This document shows positions 56,675-64,000 of a stretch of DNA of 64,000 nucleotides, one piece after another. The notes under the pieces are model-generated. The model did no database searches. It was given only the letters and a program-made list of their open reading frames with translations, and was not told where the DNA came from. The DNA comes from Achromobacter arsenitoxydans SY8 (GTDB taxonomy: Bacteria > Pseudomonadota > Gammaproteobacteria > Burkholderiales > Burkholderiaceae_B): positions 124,001 through 188,000 of the forward strand of contig NZ_AGUF01000057.1 in the NCBI RefSeq assembly GCF_000236785.1, in the 5' to 3' direction. The position numbers and the translations under genes are program-made. The number at the start of each line of letters is the position of its first letter. The stretch's first letter is position 1.

Positions 56675-57406
56675 ATGGCCGGACACAGCAAATGGGCCAA
56701 TATTCAGCACCGCAAAGGGCGCCAAGACGCCAAGCGCGGAAAGCTCTGGACCAAGATCATTCGTGAAATCACGGTGGCGGCGCGCGCCGGCGGCCCCGAT
56801 CCGGACAGCAACCCGCGCCTGCGCATGGCCTGGGACAAGGCTACCGACGCCAACATGCCCAAGGACAACATCCAGCGCGCCATCCAGCGCGGCGCTGGCG
56901 GCGCCGACGGCGACGCCTACGAGGAAGTCCGCTACGAAGGCTACGGCATCGGCGGCGCAGCCGTGATCGTCGACTGCATGACCGACAACCGCACCCGCAC
57001 CGTGGCCGAAGTCCGCCACGCCTTCGCCAAGAACGGCGGCAACCTGGGCCAGGAAGGCTCCGTCGCCTTCATGTTCAAGCATTGCGGGCAGTTCGTATTC
57101 GCCCCGGGCACCCCCGAAGACCAGGTCATGGAAGCCGCGCTCGAAGCCGGCGCCGAAGACGTCACCACCGACGAAGAAGGCGTGATCGAAGTGGTTTGCG
57201 CACCGGCCGACTACGCTGCCGTGCGCAAGGCTTTCGACGACGCCGGCCTGAAGGCCGAAGTCGACGGCATCGTCATGAAGGCGCTGAACGAAACCGAACT
57301 CGCCGGCGAAGACGCCATCAAGATGCAAAAACTGCTCGACGCCCTGGAAGGCCTGGACGACGTGCAGGAAGTCTATACCACCGTCATTTTCGACGAAGCG
57401 CAGTAA
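56675..57406 (+). CDS. yebC: YebC/PmpR-family protein
   Basis: 243 residues, full length. The start [20 protein letters not shown] and the acidic C-terminal domain are diagnostic. YebC proteins were named as DNA-binding regulators; recent work also links the family to relief of ribosome stalling at proline runs. A TAAAAT (56633-56638) upstream may be its -10. purD follows after 145 bases with a large hairpin between. Confidence 0.95.
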   Translation: MAGHSKWANIQHRKGRQDAKRGKLWTKIIREITVAARAGGPDPDSNPRLRMAWDKATDANMPKDNIQRAIQRGAGGADGDAYEEVRYEGYGIGGAAVIVDCMTDNRTRTVAEVRHAFAKNGGNLGQEGSVAFMFKHCGQFVFAPGTPEDQVMEAALEAGAEDVTTDEEGVIEVVCAPADYAAVRKAFDDAGLKAEVDGIVMKALNETELAGEDAIKMQKLLDALEGLDDVQEVYTTVIFDEAQ

Positions 57407-57416
57407 ATCTCCCCTT

Positions 57417-57454
57417 CCTGGCGCCCGGGCGGCCCAGCCCGGCTGGGCGCCAGG
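57417..57454. other. Long GC-rich hairpin between yebC and purD
   Basis: CCTGGCGCCC (57417-57426) pairs with GGGCGCCAGG (57445-57454). An alternative inner pairing CCGGGC/GCCCGG (57425-57430 with 57437-57442) competes with it. No T-tract follows, so it is not a standard terminator. Confidence 0.4.
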
Positions 57455-57551
57455 GGGTAATCCGGATCCGGGCCGTATCGGATCCGTTGCCTTTTCCACG
57501 GGCTAGGTCCCCATCAGGCCCTAGGCTGGCAACCATTCAGACTCACGCAAC

Positions 57552-58859
57552 ATGAAACTCCTGGTAATTGGCTCGGGCGGCCGCGAACATGCCCTCGCCT
57601 GGCGGTTGGCCCGCTCCCCGCGCGTACACAAGGTGTACGTCGCTCCGGGCAACGGCGGCACGCAACGGGCCGAGCAGATGGAAAACATCCCGCTCACCAA
57701 TGCCGAGGAACTGGCCGATTTCGTCCAGCGCGAGGGTATCGCCCTGACGGTCGTCGGTCCGGAAGCGCCGCTGGCGGCCGGGGTCGTCGACGTGTTCCGC
57801 GCCCGTGGCCTGAAAATCTTCGGCCCCACCAAGGCCGCCGCGCAGCTTGAAAGCTCGAAGGACTACGCCAAGGCCTTCATGGTCCGGCACAACATCCCGA
57901 CCGCTCGCTACGAGACCTTTACCGACCCGGCCAAGGCGCACGCCTACATCGACCAGGAAGGCGCTCCCATCGTGATCAAGGCCGACGGCCTGGCGGCCGG
58001 CAAGGGCGTCGTGGTCGCCGCCACGCTGGAAGAAGCGCACGCCGCGGTCGACGCGATGCTGGGCGACGGTTCCATGGGCGATGCCGGCGCGCGCGTCGTC
58101 ATCGAGGAATGCCTGGTGGGCGAGGAAGCCAGCTTCATCGTCATGTGCGATGGCCGCAATGTCCTGGCCCTGGCCACCAGCCAGGACCACAAGCGCCTGC
58201 AGGACGGCGACCGCGGTCCCAACACGGGCGGCATGGGCGCCTACTCCCCCGCCCCCATCGTCACGCCGGAACTGCACCACCGCATCATGCGCGAAATCAT
58301 CCTGCCGACCGTGCAGGGCATGACGCGCGACGGCATTCCTTACACGGGTTTCCTTTACGCCGGCCTGATGATCGCCCCCGGCGACGATCCCGACCGCGAG
58401 ATCAAGACCCTGGAATTCAACTGCCGCATGGGCGACCCCGAAACCCAGCCCATCATGATGCGCGTCAAGAGCGACCTGCTCGATGCCCTGGAGCACGCCG
58501 TCGACGGCACGCTGGACCAGGCCGACATCGTCTGGGACCGCCGCACCGCCCTGGGGGCCGTGCTGGCCGCTCACAATTACCCGAACACGCCGCGCACCGG
58601 CGACGTCATCCGCGGCCTGCCCGCCGATGCCGAGGACTGCATGGTCTTCCACGCCGCCACCAAGCTCGACGGCGACGAAACCAAGACCACCGGCGGCCGC
58701 GTGCTGTGCGTCACGGCGCTGGGCGACTCCGTCAAGATGGCGCGCGACCGCGTCTATGAAGCCATCGACGGCATTCACTTCGACGGCCGCCAATACCGCA
58801 CCGACATCGGCTGGCGCGCGCTCAAGCCGTCGCAGCAGAAGCCCAAGTCCAACGCGTAA
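57552..58859 (+). CDS. purD: Phosphoribosylamine--glycine ligase
   Basis: 435 residues. An ATP-grasp enzyme for the second step of purine synthesis. The start MKLLVIGSGGREHALAWRL, the ATP-grasp IVIKADGLAAGKGVVVA and the metal-site stretch EFNCRMGDPETQ are all present. It begins a plus-strand run purD-hemF-nadD-rsfS-rlmH-maf with short gaps. Confidence 0.97.
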   Translation: MKLLVIGSGGREHALAWRLARSPRVHKVYVAPGNGGTQRAEQMENIPLTNAEELADFVQREGIALTVVGPEAPLAAGVVDVFRARGLKIFGPTKAAAQLESSKDYAKAFMVRHNIPTARYETFTDPAKAHAYIDQEGAPIVIKADGLAAGKGVVVAATLEEAHAAVDAMLGDGSMGDAGARVVIEECLVGEEASFIVMCDGRNVLALATSQDHKRLQDGDRGPNTGGMGAYSPAPIVTPELHHRIMREIILPTVQGMTRDGIPYTGFLYAGLMIAPGDDPDREIKTLEFNCRMGDPETQPIMMRVKSDLLDALEHAVDGTLDQADIVWDRRTALGAVLAAHNYPNTPRTGDVIRGLPADAEDCMVFHAATKLDGDETKTTGGRVLCVTALGDSVKMARDRVYEAIDGIHFDGRQYRTDIGWRALKPSQQKPKSNA

Positions 58860-58871
58860 CCGGAACCGCCA

Positions 58872-59783
58872 ATGACCGCACTGCCCGTCTCCGCCGTCAG
58901 GGACTACCTGACGGGCCTGCAAGCCCGCATCGTCGGCGCCCTGGAGGAGGCCGAAGGCGGCCCCTTCCGGGCCGATGAATGGGTGCGGCCGGAAGGCGGC
59001 GGCGGGCTGTCGCGGCTGCTCGAAGGCGGCAAGCTGTTCGAGCGCGCCGGCGTGCTGTTCAGCCATGTCCAAGGATCCAGGCTGCCTCCCTCGGCCAGCG
59101 CGCACCGTCCCGAGCTTGCCGGCCGGCCCTGGGAAGCCATGGGCGTGTCCATGGTGCTGCACCCGCGCAATCCCTACGTGCCCACCACGCACATGAACGT
59201 GCGCATGTTCGTCGCCGCGGCCCGCCCCGGCCATGAAGAATCCAACGTATTCTGGTTCGGCGGCGGCATTGATCTGACCCCGTACTATCCGTTCGAGGAA
59301 GACGCCCGCCACTTCCACACCGTGTGCCGGGACGCGCTGGCGCCGCACGGCGCCGACTACTACCCCCAGTACAAGCGCTGGTGCGACGAGTACTTCTTCC
59401 TGAAGCACCGCAACGAAACCCGCGGCATCGGCGGCATCTTCTTCGACGACCTGAACGCGCCGGGCTTCGACGCTTCGTTCGCCCTGACCCGCTCGGTCGG
59501 CGACGCCTTCCTGGACAGCTATCTGCCCATCGTAGAAAAGCGCCGCGGCATCGCCTACGCCGAGCGCGAGCGCGATTTCCAGGCCTACCGCCGAGGCCGC
59601 TATGTCGAATTCAATCTCGTCTTCGATCGCGGCACCTCATTCGGCCTGCAATCCGGCGGACGCACCGAATCCATCCTGCTGTCGATGCCGCCGCTCGCGC
59701 AATGGCGCTACGACTGGCAGCCGCAGGCCGGCACCCCCGAGGCCGAACTGGCCGCGTACCTGAAGCCGCGGGACTGGGTTTGA
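58872..59783 (+). CDS. hemF: Oxygen-dependent coproporphyrinogen-III oxidase
   Basis: 303 residues (299 in E. coli). It makes protoporphyrinogen IX using oxygen. Family blocks are [38 protein letters not shown] and [20 protein letters not shown]. It starts 12 bases after purD, and its stop overlaps the TTG start of nadD. Confidence 0.97.
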   Translation: MTALPVSAVRDYLTGLQARIVGALEEAEGGPFRADEWVRPEGGGGLSRLLEGGKLFERAGVLFSHVQGSRLPPSASAHRPELAGRPWEAMGVSMVLHPRNPYVPTTHMNVRMFVAAARPGHEESNVFWFGGGIDLTPYYPFEEDARHFHTVCRDALAPHGADYYPQYKRWCDEYFFLKHRNETRGIGGIFFDDLNAPGFDASFALTRSVGDAFLDSYLPIVEKRRGIAYAERERDFQAYRRGRYVEFNLVFDRGTSFGLQSGGRTESILLSMPPLAQWRYDWQPQAGTPEAELAAYLKPRDWV

Positions 59784-60367
59784 AACGCATCGGGCTCCTC
59801 GGGGGCAGTTTCGACCCCGTCCACGTCGCGCACATCGCGCTGGCGCAGAATGCCCTGCAGGCGCTGGGCTTGGCGCAGGTGCAGCTCATCCCGGCTGCCA
59901 ACCCCTGGCAGCGCGCCGCGCTGCACGCCACCGGCGAAGAGCGGCTGGCCATGCTGCAACTGGCCGTCGCCGGACACCCCGGCCTGGCTGTCAATCCCAT
60001 CGAAATCGAGCGTGGCGGCGCCACCTATACCATCGACACCCTGCGCGCGCTGCCCCAGGAGGCCCGCTATGTCTGGCTGCTGGGCGCCGACCAACTGGCC
60101 AACTTCTGCACCTGGCGCGACTGGCGCGACATCTCCGGCCTCGTCGACCTGGCCGTCGCCACGCGGCCCGGCACGGCGCTCAGCGCGCCGCCGGAGCTCG
60201 CGCAATGGCTCGCCGGCCTGGGCCGCGAGCTGCAGGAACTTCCTTTTGCCCCCATGCCGGTGTCGGCATCCGACATCCGCCAGCGCCTGGCGCGGGGCGA
60301 ACCCACTGACGGGCTGCTCGACGCGCCCGTCGCCGCCTATATTGCGGCGCACCATCTTTACCGATAA
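59780..60367 (+). CDS. nadD: Nicotinate-nucleotide adenylyltransferase
   Basis: 195 residues. It makes deamido-NAD from nicotinate mononucleotide and ATP. The nucleotidyltransferase motif [13 protein letters not shown] begins at residue 8, and [13 protein letters not shown] is the ISSTxIR-type motif near the end. The only sensible start is TTG at 59780 (TTGA overlap with the hemF stop): the family N-terminus [10 protein letters not shown] follows at once, and no ATG or GTG is available. Confidence 0.94.
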   Translation: MKRIGLLGGSFDPVHVAHIALAQNALQALGLAQVQLIPAANPWQRAALHATGEERLAMLQLAVAGHPGLAVNPIEIERGGATYTIDTLRALPQEARYVWLLGADQLANFCTWRDWRDISGLVDLAVATRPGTALSAPPELAQWLAGLGRELQELPFAPMPVSASDIRQRLARGEPTDGLLDAPVAAYIAAHHLYR

Positions 60368-60441
60368 ACCCACACCCGCCGGGCGTTGAAAGCGCCGCCG
60401 GGCCAGCCTCCGCTGCCCATGCGCGGGTTATATTTGCAGCT

Positions 60442-60846
60442 ATGGACATACAGAAACTCCAACGCGCCGTCATCGACGCCCTCGAAGACGTCAAGGCGCA
60501 AGACATCAAGGTCTTCAACACCACGCACCTGACCAGCCTGTTCGACCGCGTCGTGATTGCAAGCGCCACCTCCAACCGCCAGACCCGCGCGCTCGCATCC
60601 AGCGTGGCCGATCGCGGCCGCGCGATGTCCATTACCGGCATCACCATCGAAGGCGAAGACACGGGCGAATGGGTTGTCGTCGACCTCGGCGATGTCGTCG
60701 TGCACGTGATGCAGCCCGCCATCCGCCAGTACTACAACCTGGAAGAGATCTGGGGCGGCAAGCCGGTGCGGGTCAAACTCCTGCCCGAATCCACTCGCGC
60801 CGCGCCGGTCGCCAGCGACGGCGACTACGACGGCACCGAGGATTGA
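60442..60846 (+). CDS. rsfS: Ribosomal silencing factor RsfS
   Basis: 134 residues (DUF143/Iojap family). It binds ribosomal protein uL14 and blocks joining of the subunits in starvation. The core [20 protein letters not shown] and [14 protein letters not shown] are typical. rsfS next to nadD and rlmH is a widely conserved order. The 74-base gap after nadD is GC-rich without a clear signal. Confidence 0.95.
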   Translation: MDIQKLQRAVIDALEDVKAQDIKVFNTTHLTSLFDRVVIASATSNRQTRALASSVADRGRAMSITGITIEGEDTGEWVVVDLGDVVVHVMQPAIRQYYNLEEIWGGKPVRVKLLPESTRAAPVASDGDYDGTED

Positions 60847-60853
60847 GCGCGTC

Positions 60854-61324
60854 GTGAAACTGATCGTCGTCGCGGTGGGCACGCGGATGCCGGACTGGGT
60901 GCAAACCGCCTGGGACGACTACGCCAAGCGCCTGCCGGCCGACTGCGCCCTGGAACTGCGCGAGATCAAGCCCGAACCCCGCACCACGGGCAAGACGCCC
61001 GCCCAGATGATGGCGGCCGAGGCCAAACGGATCGAAGCGGCCCTGCCGTCGAATGTCTTGCGGCTGGCGCTGGACGAGCGCGGCCGCGATCTCACCACCA
61101 TGGCGCTGTCGCAAAAGCTCGAACAATGGCGCGCGGGCGGCCAGGACGTCGCATTCCTCGTCGGCGGCCCCGATGGCCTGGATCCGGACCTGAAGGCATC
61201 CGCCAGCGGCCAGCTGCGGCTATCGTCGCTGACGCTGCCGCACCCCATGGTGCGGGTGGTGCTGGCCGAGCAGCTCTACCGCGCCTGGGCCATCATGACC
61301 AATCATCCCTATCATCGCGCCTGA
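60854..61324 (+). CDS. rlmH: 23S rRNA (pseudouridine1915-N3)-methyltransferase
   Basis: 156 residues, SPOUT fold. The start is GTG at 60854, 7 bases after rsf[17 protein letters not shown] is the family N-terminus. [11 protein letters not shown] (about 97-107) is the SAM-binding trefoil-knot loop, and the conserved end NHPYHR is intact. Confidence 0.95.
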   Translation: MKLIVVAVGTRMPDWVQTAWDDYAKRLPADCALELREIKPEPRTTGKTPAQMMAAEAKRIEAALPSNVLRLALDERGRDLTTMALSQKLEQWRAGGQDVAFLVGGPDGLDPDLKASASGQLRLSSLTLPHPMVRVVLAEQLYRAWAIMTNHPYHRA

Positions 61325-61356
61325 CCGTGGACGGCCCGGCGCCCGCCCCGCTCCGC

Positions 61357-61983
61357 ATGAATCACACCGCCGATACCCACACCCCCGCCGCACGCCTCTA
61401 TCTCGCCTCGGCCAGCCCGCGGCGCCGCGAACTGCTGACGCAGATCGGCCTGGCGCACGAGGTTCTGCTCGTGCCCGCGCCTCCCGGCGAGGATGAACCC
61501 CAGCATCCCGGCGAAAGCGCCGCCGACTACGTGCTGCGCACGGCGCGAGACAAGGCGCTGCGCGGACGCGACTGGATCCGCGCGCAAGGGCTGGCGCGGC
61601 TGCCCCTGCTCGCCGCCGACACGACCGTCATCCTGGCAGGCGACGTCCTGGGCAAGCCGGCCGATCGCGACGACGCGATCCGCATCCTGCGCGCCCTGTC
61701 CGGCTCCACGCACGAAGTGCGCACCGCCGTCACCGTTTGGACGGGCGACGAGTTGCTGGAAGCCGTCTCCGTCACCGAAGTGCGGATGCGCGATCTGCTC
61801 GCGGAAGAAATCGCGCGCTACTGCGACAGCGGCGAACCCTTCGGCAAGGCCGGCGCCTATGGCATCCAGGGATTGGCCGGCACCTTCATTTCGCAAATCG
61901 CCGGCAGCTACACAGGCGTGATGGGCCTGCCCTTGTTTGAAACCGCGAACCTGCTACGCGCGGCCGGCATCCAGGTGCCCTGA
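61357..61983 (+). CDS. maf: Maf-family nucleotide pyrophosphatase
   Basis: 208 residues. The family hydrolyses non-canonical or excess nucleoside triphosphates. LYLASASPRRRELL (about 13-26) is the phosphate-binding motif, AADTTVILAGDVLGKP carries the catalytic acids, and GKAGAYGIQGLAG is the C-terminal signature. It groups with YhdE (dTTP/UTP). A GTG at 61327 could add 10 residues. A strong bidirectional terminator follows. Confidence 0.92.
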   Translation: MNHTADTHTPAARLYLASASPRRRELLTQIGLAHEVLLVPAPPGEDEPQHPGESAADYVLRTARDKALRGRDWIRAQGLARLPLLAADTTVILAGDVLGKPADRDDAIRILRALSGSTHEVRTAVTVWTGDELLEAVSVTEVRMRDLLAEEIARYCDSGEPFGKAGAYGIQGLAGTFISQIAGSYTGVMGLPLFETANLLRAAGIQVP

Positions 61984-62002
61984 CGCCAGCGCGCTCTCCA
62001 AG

Positions 62003-62043
62003 AAAAAATCCCCCGGCGCCTCTCGACGCCGGGGGATTTTTTT
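62003..62043. terminator. Bidirectional Rho-independent terminator between maf and dctA
   Basis: TCCCCCGGCG (62009-62018) pairs with CGCCGGGGGA (62027-62036), flanked by A6 on the left and T7 on the right. Confidence 0.93.
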
Positions 62044-62056
62044 GTCGTTGTGCCGG

Positions 62057-63400
62057 TCAGCCCTGCCGCGCCGGCTCGCCCAGCGTGGCCTGCGGCTGCG
62101 CTGCCGCAGCGGGCGCAGCGGCGCCTTCCAGGGCGGCATGCAGCTGCTCCTTGTCCAGTTCGCCTTCCCAGCGCGCCACGACGACGGTCGCGGTCGCATT
62201 GCCGACCAGATTGGTCAGTGCGCGGCATTCCGACATGAAGCGGTCCACGCCCAGGATCAGCGCCATGCCCGCCACGGGCACCGAAGGCACCACCGACAGC
62301 GTGGCGGCCAGCGTGATAAAGCCCGCGCCCGTCACGCCCGCCGCGCCCTTGGAACTGAGCATGGCCACCAGCAGCAGCAGGACCTGATCGCCGAGTGAAA
62401 GGGGAATGTCGCAGGCCTGCGCGATAAACAGCGCCGCCATCGTCATGTAGATGTTGGTGCCGTCCAGATTGAACGAATAGCCGGTGGGGACCACCAGGCC
62501 GACCACCGATTTCGAACACCCCGCGCGCTCCATCTTCTGCATGAGCGTGGGCAAGGCGGCTTCGGACGAACTGGTGCCCAGCACCAGCAACAGTTCCTCG
62601 CGGATGTAGCGGACCAGCTTCAGGATGGAGAAGCCGTTGTAGCGGGCCACCAGGCCCAGGATCACCACCACGAACAGCACGGACGTCGCGTAGAACGTGC
62701 CCACCAGCATCGCCAGGTTGACGACCGACTTGATACCGTACTTGCCGATAGTGAAAGCCATCGCGCCGAAGGCGCCAATCGGTGCGGCCTTCATCAGAAT
62801 CGCGACCATCTTGAAGATGGGCTGCGCCAGCGCCGTCATGAAGTTCAGGATCGGCTTGCCGCGCTCGCCCACCATGGCCAGCGAAATGCCGAACAGCACA
62901 GCGACGAACAGCACCTGGAGGATATCGCCACCCACGAACGGGCTGAAGATGGTCGTGGGGATCACGTTCATCAGGAAGCCGGTGATGGTCGAATCGTGCG
63001 CCTTGGCGACGTAGCCGGACACTGCCTTCTGGTCCAGGGACTGCGGGTCGATATGCATGCCCGCGCCCGGCTGGACGATATGGCTGACGATCATGCCCAC
63101 GATCAGGGCCAGCGTCGAAAAGACCAGGAAGTACAGCATGGCCTTGCCGGCCACGCGGCCCACCTTCTTCAGGTCGCTCATCGCGGCGATTCCCGTCGCC
63201 ACGGTCAGGAAAATGACCGGCGCGATGATCATCTTGACCAACTTGATGAAGGCGTCGCCCAACGGTTGCATCTGCTGGCCCAGTTCAGGCTTGAAAGCGC
63301 CCAGCAGCACACCAACCACGATGGCGAAAATTACCTGCACGTACAGGATTTGATAGAACTTGAGCTTGCGCGCGGGCGCGCTTTGATCCACTTCGATCAT
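62057..63400 (-). CDS. dctA: C4-dicarboxylate:cation symporter DctA
   Basis: 447 residues from ATG 63400; a GTG at 63415 with AAGGGG before it is an alternative that adds 5 residues. Eight helices and two re-entrant hairpins of the DAACS family. Landmarks are [16 protein letters not shown] (first serine-rich hairpin), [20 protein letters not shown] (substrate site) and [20 protein letters not shown]. It imports succinate, fumarate and malate. The tail after residue 420 is Ala/Pro-rich. A sigma-54 promoter and a divergent DctB-like kinase indicate DctBD control. Confidence 0.94.
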   Translation of the reverse strand: MIEVDQSAPARKLKFYQILYVQVIFAIVVGVLLGAFKPELGQQMQPLGDAFIKLVKMIIAPVIFLTVATGIAAMSDLKKVGRVAGKAMLYFLVFSTLALIVGMIVSHIVQPGAGMHIDPQSLDQKAVSGYVAKAHDSTITGFLMNVIPTTIFSPFVGGDILQVLFVAVLFGISLAMVGERGKPILNFMTALAQPIFKMVAILMKAAPIGAFGAMAFTIGKYGIKSVVNLAMLVGTFYATSVLFVVVILGLVARYNGFSILKLVRYIREELLLVLGTSSSEAALPTLMQKMERAGCSKSVVGLVVPTGYSFNLDGTNIYMTMAALFIAQACDIPLSLGDQVLLLLVAMLSSKGAAGVTGAGFITLAATLSVVPSVPVAGMALILGVDRFMSECRALTNLVGNATATVVVARWEGELDKEQLHAALEGAAAPAAAAQPQATLGEPARQG

Positions 63401-63541
63401 TGGGATTGTCCCCACCAGGACCCCTTGCTCCGCACAGCCTGGGCAAGGCGGGCGACGGGGCGTTATCTGTTTTATGGCCTGGCGGTCTGCCGCCGGCCGA
63501 TTTCACCGCGCAGACGTTGCTGCGCGGCTTGCGTCTCTATA

Positions 63542-63557
63542 TGCAATCGGCATGCCA
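63542..63557 (-). promoter_or_regulatory. Sigma-54 promoter of dctA
   Basis: On the minus strand TGGCATGCCGATTGCA matches TGGCACGNNNNTTGCW with GG and GC exactly 12 bases apart. Transcription should start near 63531, giving a leader of about 115-130 bases. Confidence 0.85.
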
Positions 63558-63651
63558 AGGTGCAGAACGACTGCAGAGCACAGATAAGCTACTGATATAT
63601 ATGAACATTCCAATTCTGCCGTGGCAGCACAATGCCCAAATATGGCGAAAC

Positions 63652-63691
63652 TCCGCACAAAAAGCGGATAAAATGTGCGGAAAACCGCACA
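63652..63691. promoter_or_regulatory. Tandem palindromes, candidate DctD enhancer sites
   Basis: TGTGCGG-AAAA-CCGCACA (63674-63691) is a perfect 7-base inverted repeat. A second, looser one, TCCGC-n7-GCGGA, lies at 63652-63668. They sit about 120-160 bases upstream of the dctA start site, the usual distance for an NtrC-type activator, and end just before the sensor-kinase ATG. Confidence 0.65.
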
Positions 63692-63694
63692 GCC

Positions 63695-64000
63695 ATGAAT
63701 CGCCCCATATCGCCCTCGCCAGATCCGGTTGCCGCGCCGCCCTTCAGTTGGCCGTGGCCATGGCGTGTCGCGCTTGTGCTGCTGGCGGTCGTCCTCGTCG
63801 CCGGCACACTGCATGCCGCCACGCAGTGGGCCCGCGAGAGAGCGGTAAGCGAAGCCGCGGTGCAGGCGCGGGGCACCGGCCAGATCAATGCCGCCCTCCT
63901 GCGCAACAATCTGGACAAATTCAGAGCGCTGCCCTTCGTGCTGACCCAGGACGTCGACCTGCGCGCCGCGCTGCAAGGCGCCAGCCCGGCGCGGATCGAA
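63695..64000 (+). CDS. dctB: DctB-like sensor histidine kinase, N-terminal part (cut by window end)
   Basis: 102 residues are visible and the frame is open at the window edge. A short cytoplasmic start is followed by one membrane helix (about 24-42, WRVALVLLAVVLVAGTLHA). The beginning of a periplasmic domain comes next, with NNLDKFRALPFVLTQDVDL, the N-terminal helix typical of DctB-type dicarboxylate sensors. The kinase domain lies beyond the window. It is divergent from dctA, which carries a sigma-54 promoter, supporting a DctB/DctD pair. A dctD gene would be expected next. Confidence 0.78.
   Translation, partial: MNRPISPSPDPVAAPPFSWPWPWRVALVLLAVVLVAGTLHAATQWARERAVSEAAVQARGTGQINAALLRNNLDKFRALPFVLTQDVDLRAALQGASPARIE

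Noticed and set aside
57543-59408. 621-codon minus-strand frame over purD and hemF
   Set aside because: Crosses two clearly assigned genes on the opposite strand and has no motif.
1-64000. CRISPR arrays, tRNA or rRNA genes, insertion sequences and prophage genes
   Set aside because: None seen on either strand; repeats are limited to the trxA promoter duplication and short palindromes.

Overview
The window is about 64 kb of gene-dense, GC-rich chromosome from a betaproteobacterium. Gene content, gene order and protein sequences fit the Alcaligenaceae (Achromobacter/Bordetella type); this assignment is inferred from reading the proteins, not from a database search. Most genes are core housekeeping: alaS, panD, parC, parE, trxA, rho, glnE, yebC, purD, hemF, nadD, rsfS, rlmH and maf. 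Several accessory metabolic, transport and surface modules sit among them. I saw no rRNA, tRNA, CRISPR array, insertion sequence or phage gene.

1-3.7 kb holds a small exported protein, tusA and alaS. 3.8-12.7 kb (minus strand) is a compact chromosomal type IVb pilus operon. Its order matches the IncI1 (R64) thin-pilus genes: pilL, pilN, pilO, pilP, pilQ, pilR, pilS, pilV. It has no pilM, no lytic transglycosylase (pilT), no prepilin peptidase (pilU) and no shufflon recombinase. 12.9-15.5 kb couples a D-amino-acid dehydrogenase (dadA) to an orphan UgpB-type binding protein. 15.7-18.6 kb has a ferredoxin reductase, panD, a guanidinium exporter (gdx/sugE) behind a guanidine-II riboswitch, and a MOSC protein.

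18.7-22.6 kb is a self-regulated ectoine/hydroxyectoine operon, ectR-ectA-ectB-ectC-ectD (minus). Next to it and divergent, 22.8-29.1 kb holds an RpiR-type regulator, a class III aminotransferase, a TAXI-type TRAP binding protein and a fused TRAP permease. This looks like an uptake and catabolic module for an amino compound of unknown identity. 29-35.3 kb carries a DUF418 membrane protein, then parC and parE with a small YcxB-like membrane gene between them. trxA and rho follow on the plus strand, trxA behind a tandem-repeat promoter and a terminator-like leader hairpin.

37.4-44.8 kb has the large AsmA-type protein YhdP, divergent glnE and queH. 44.9-47.9 kb has a quinone oxidoreductase and two divergent EamA transporters. 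47.9-52.7 kb is a tripartite MFS efflux system (MarR regulator, NodT outer-membrane factor, EmrA, EmrB). It shows a matching palindromic operator in front of both the regulator and the pump genes. 52.8-56.5 kb (minus) holds an unrecognised protein, a D-malate/tartrate dehydrogenase and the HerA-like ATPase YjgR. 56.7-62 kb (plus) is yebC followed by the purD-hemF-nadD-rsfS-rlmH-maf run. The window ends with dctA (minus) and the start of a divergent DctB-like sensor kinase (plus). Between them lie a textbook sigma-54 promoter for dctA and upstream palindromes suited to a DctD-type activator.

The observations most worth following up are the reduced chromosomal type IVb pilus locus, the guanidine-II riboswitch, the paired MarR operators, the sigma-54/DctBD circuit, the RpiR-aminotransferase-TRAP module and the trxA promoter duplication.
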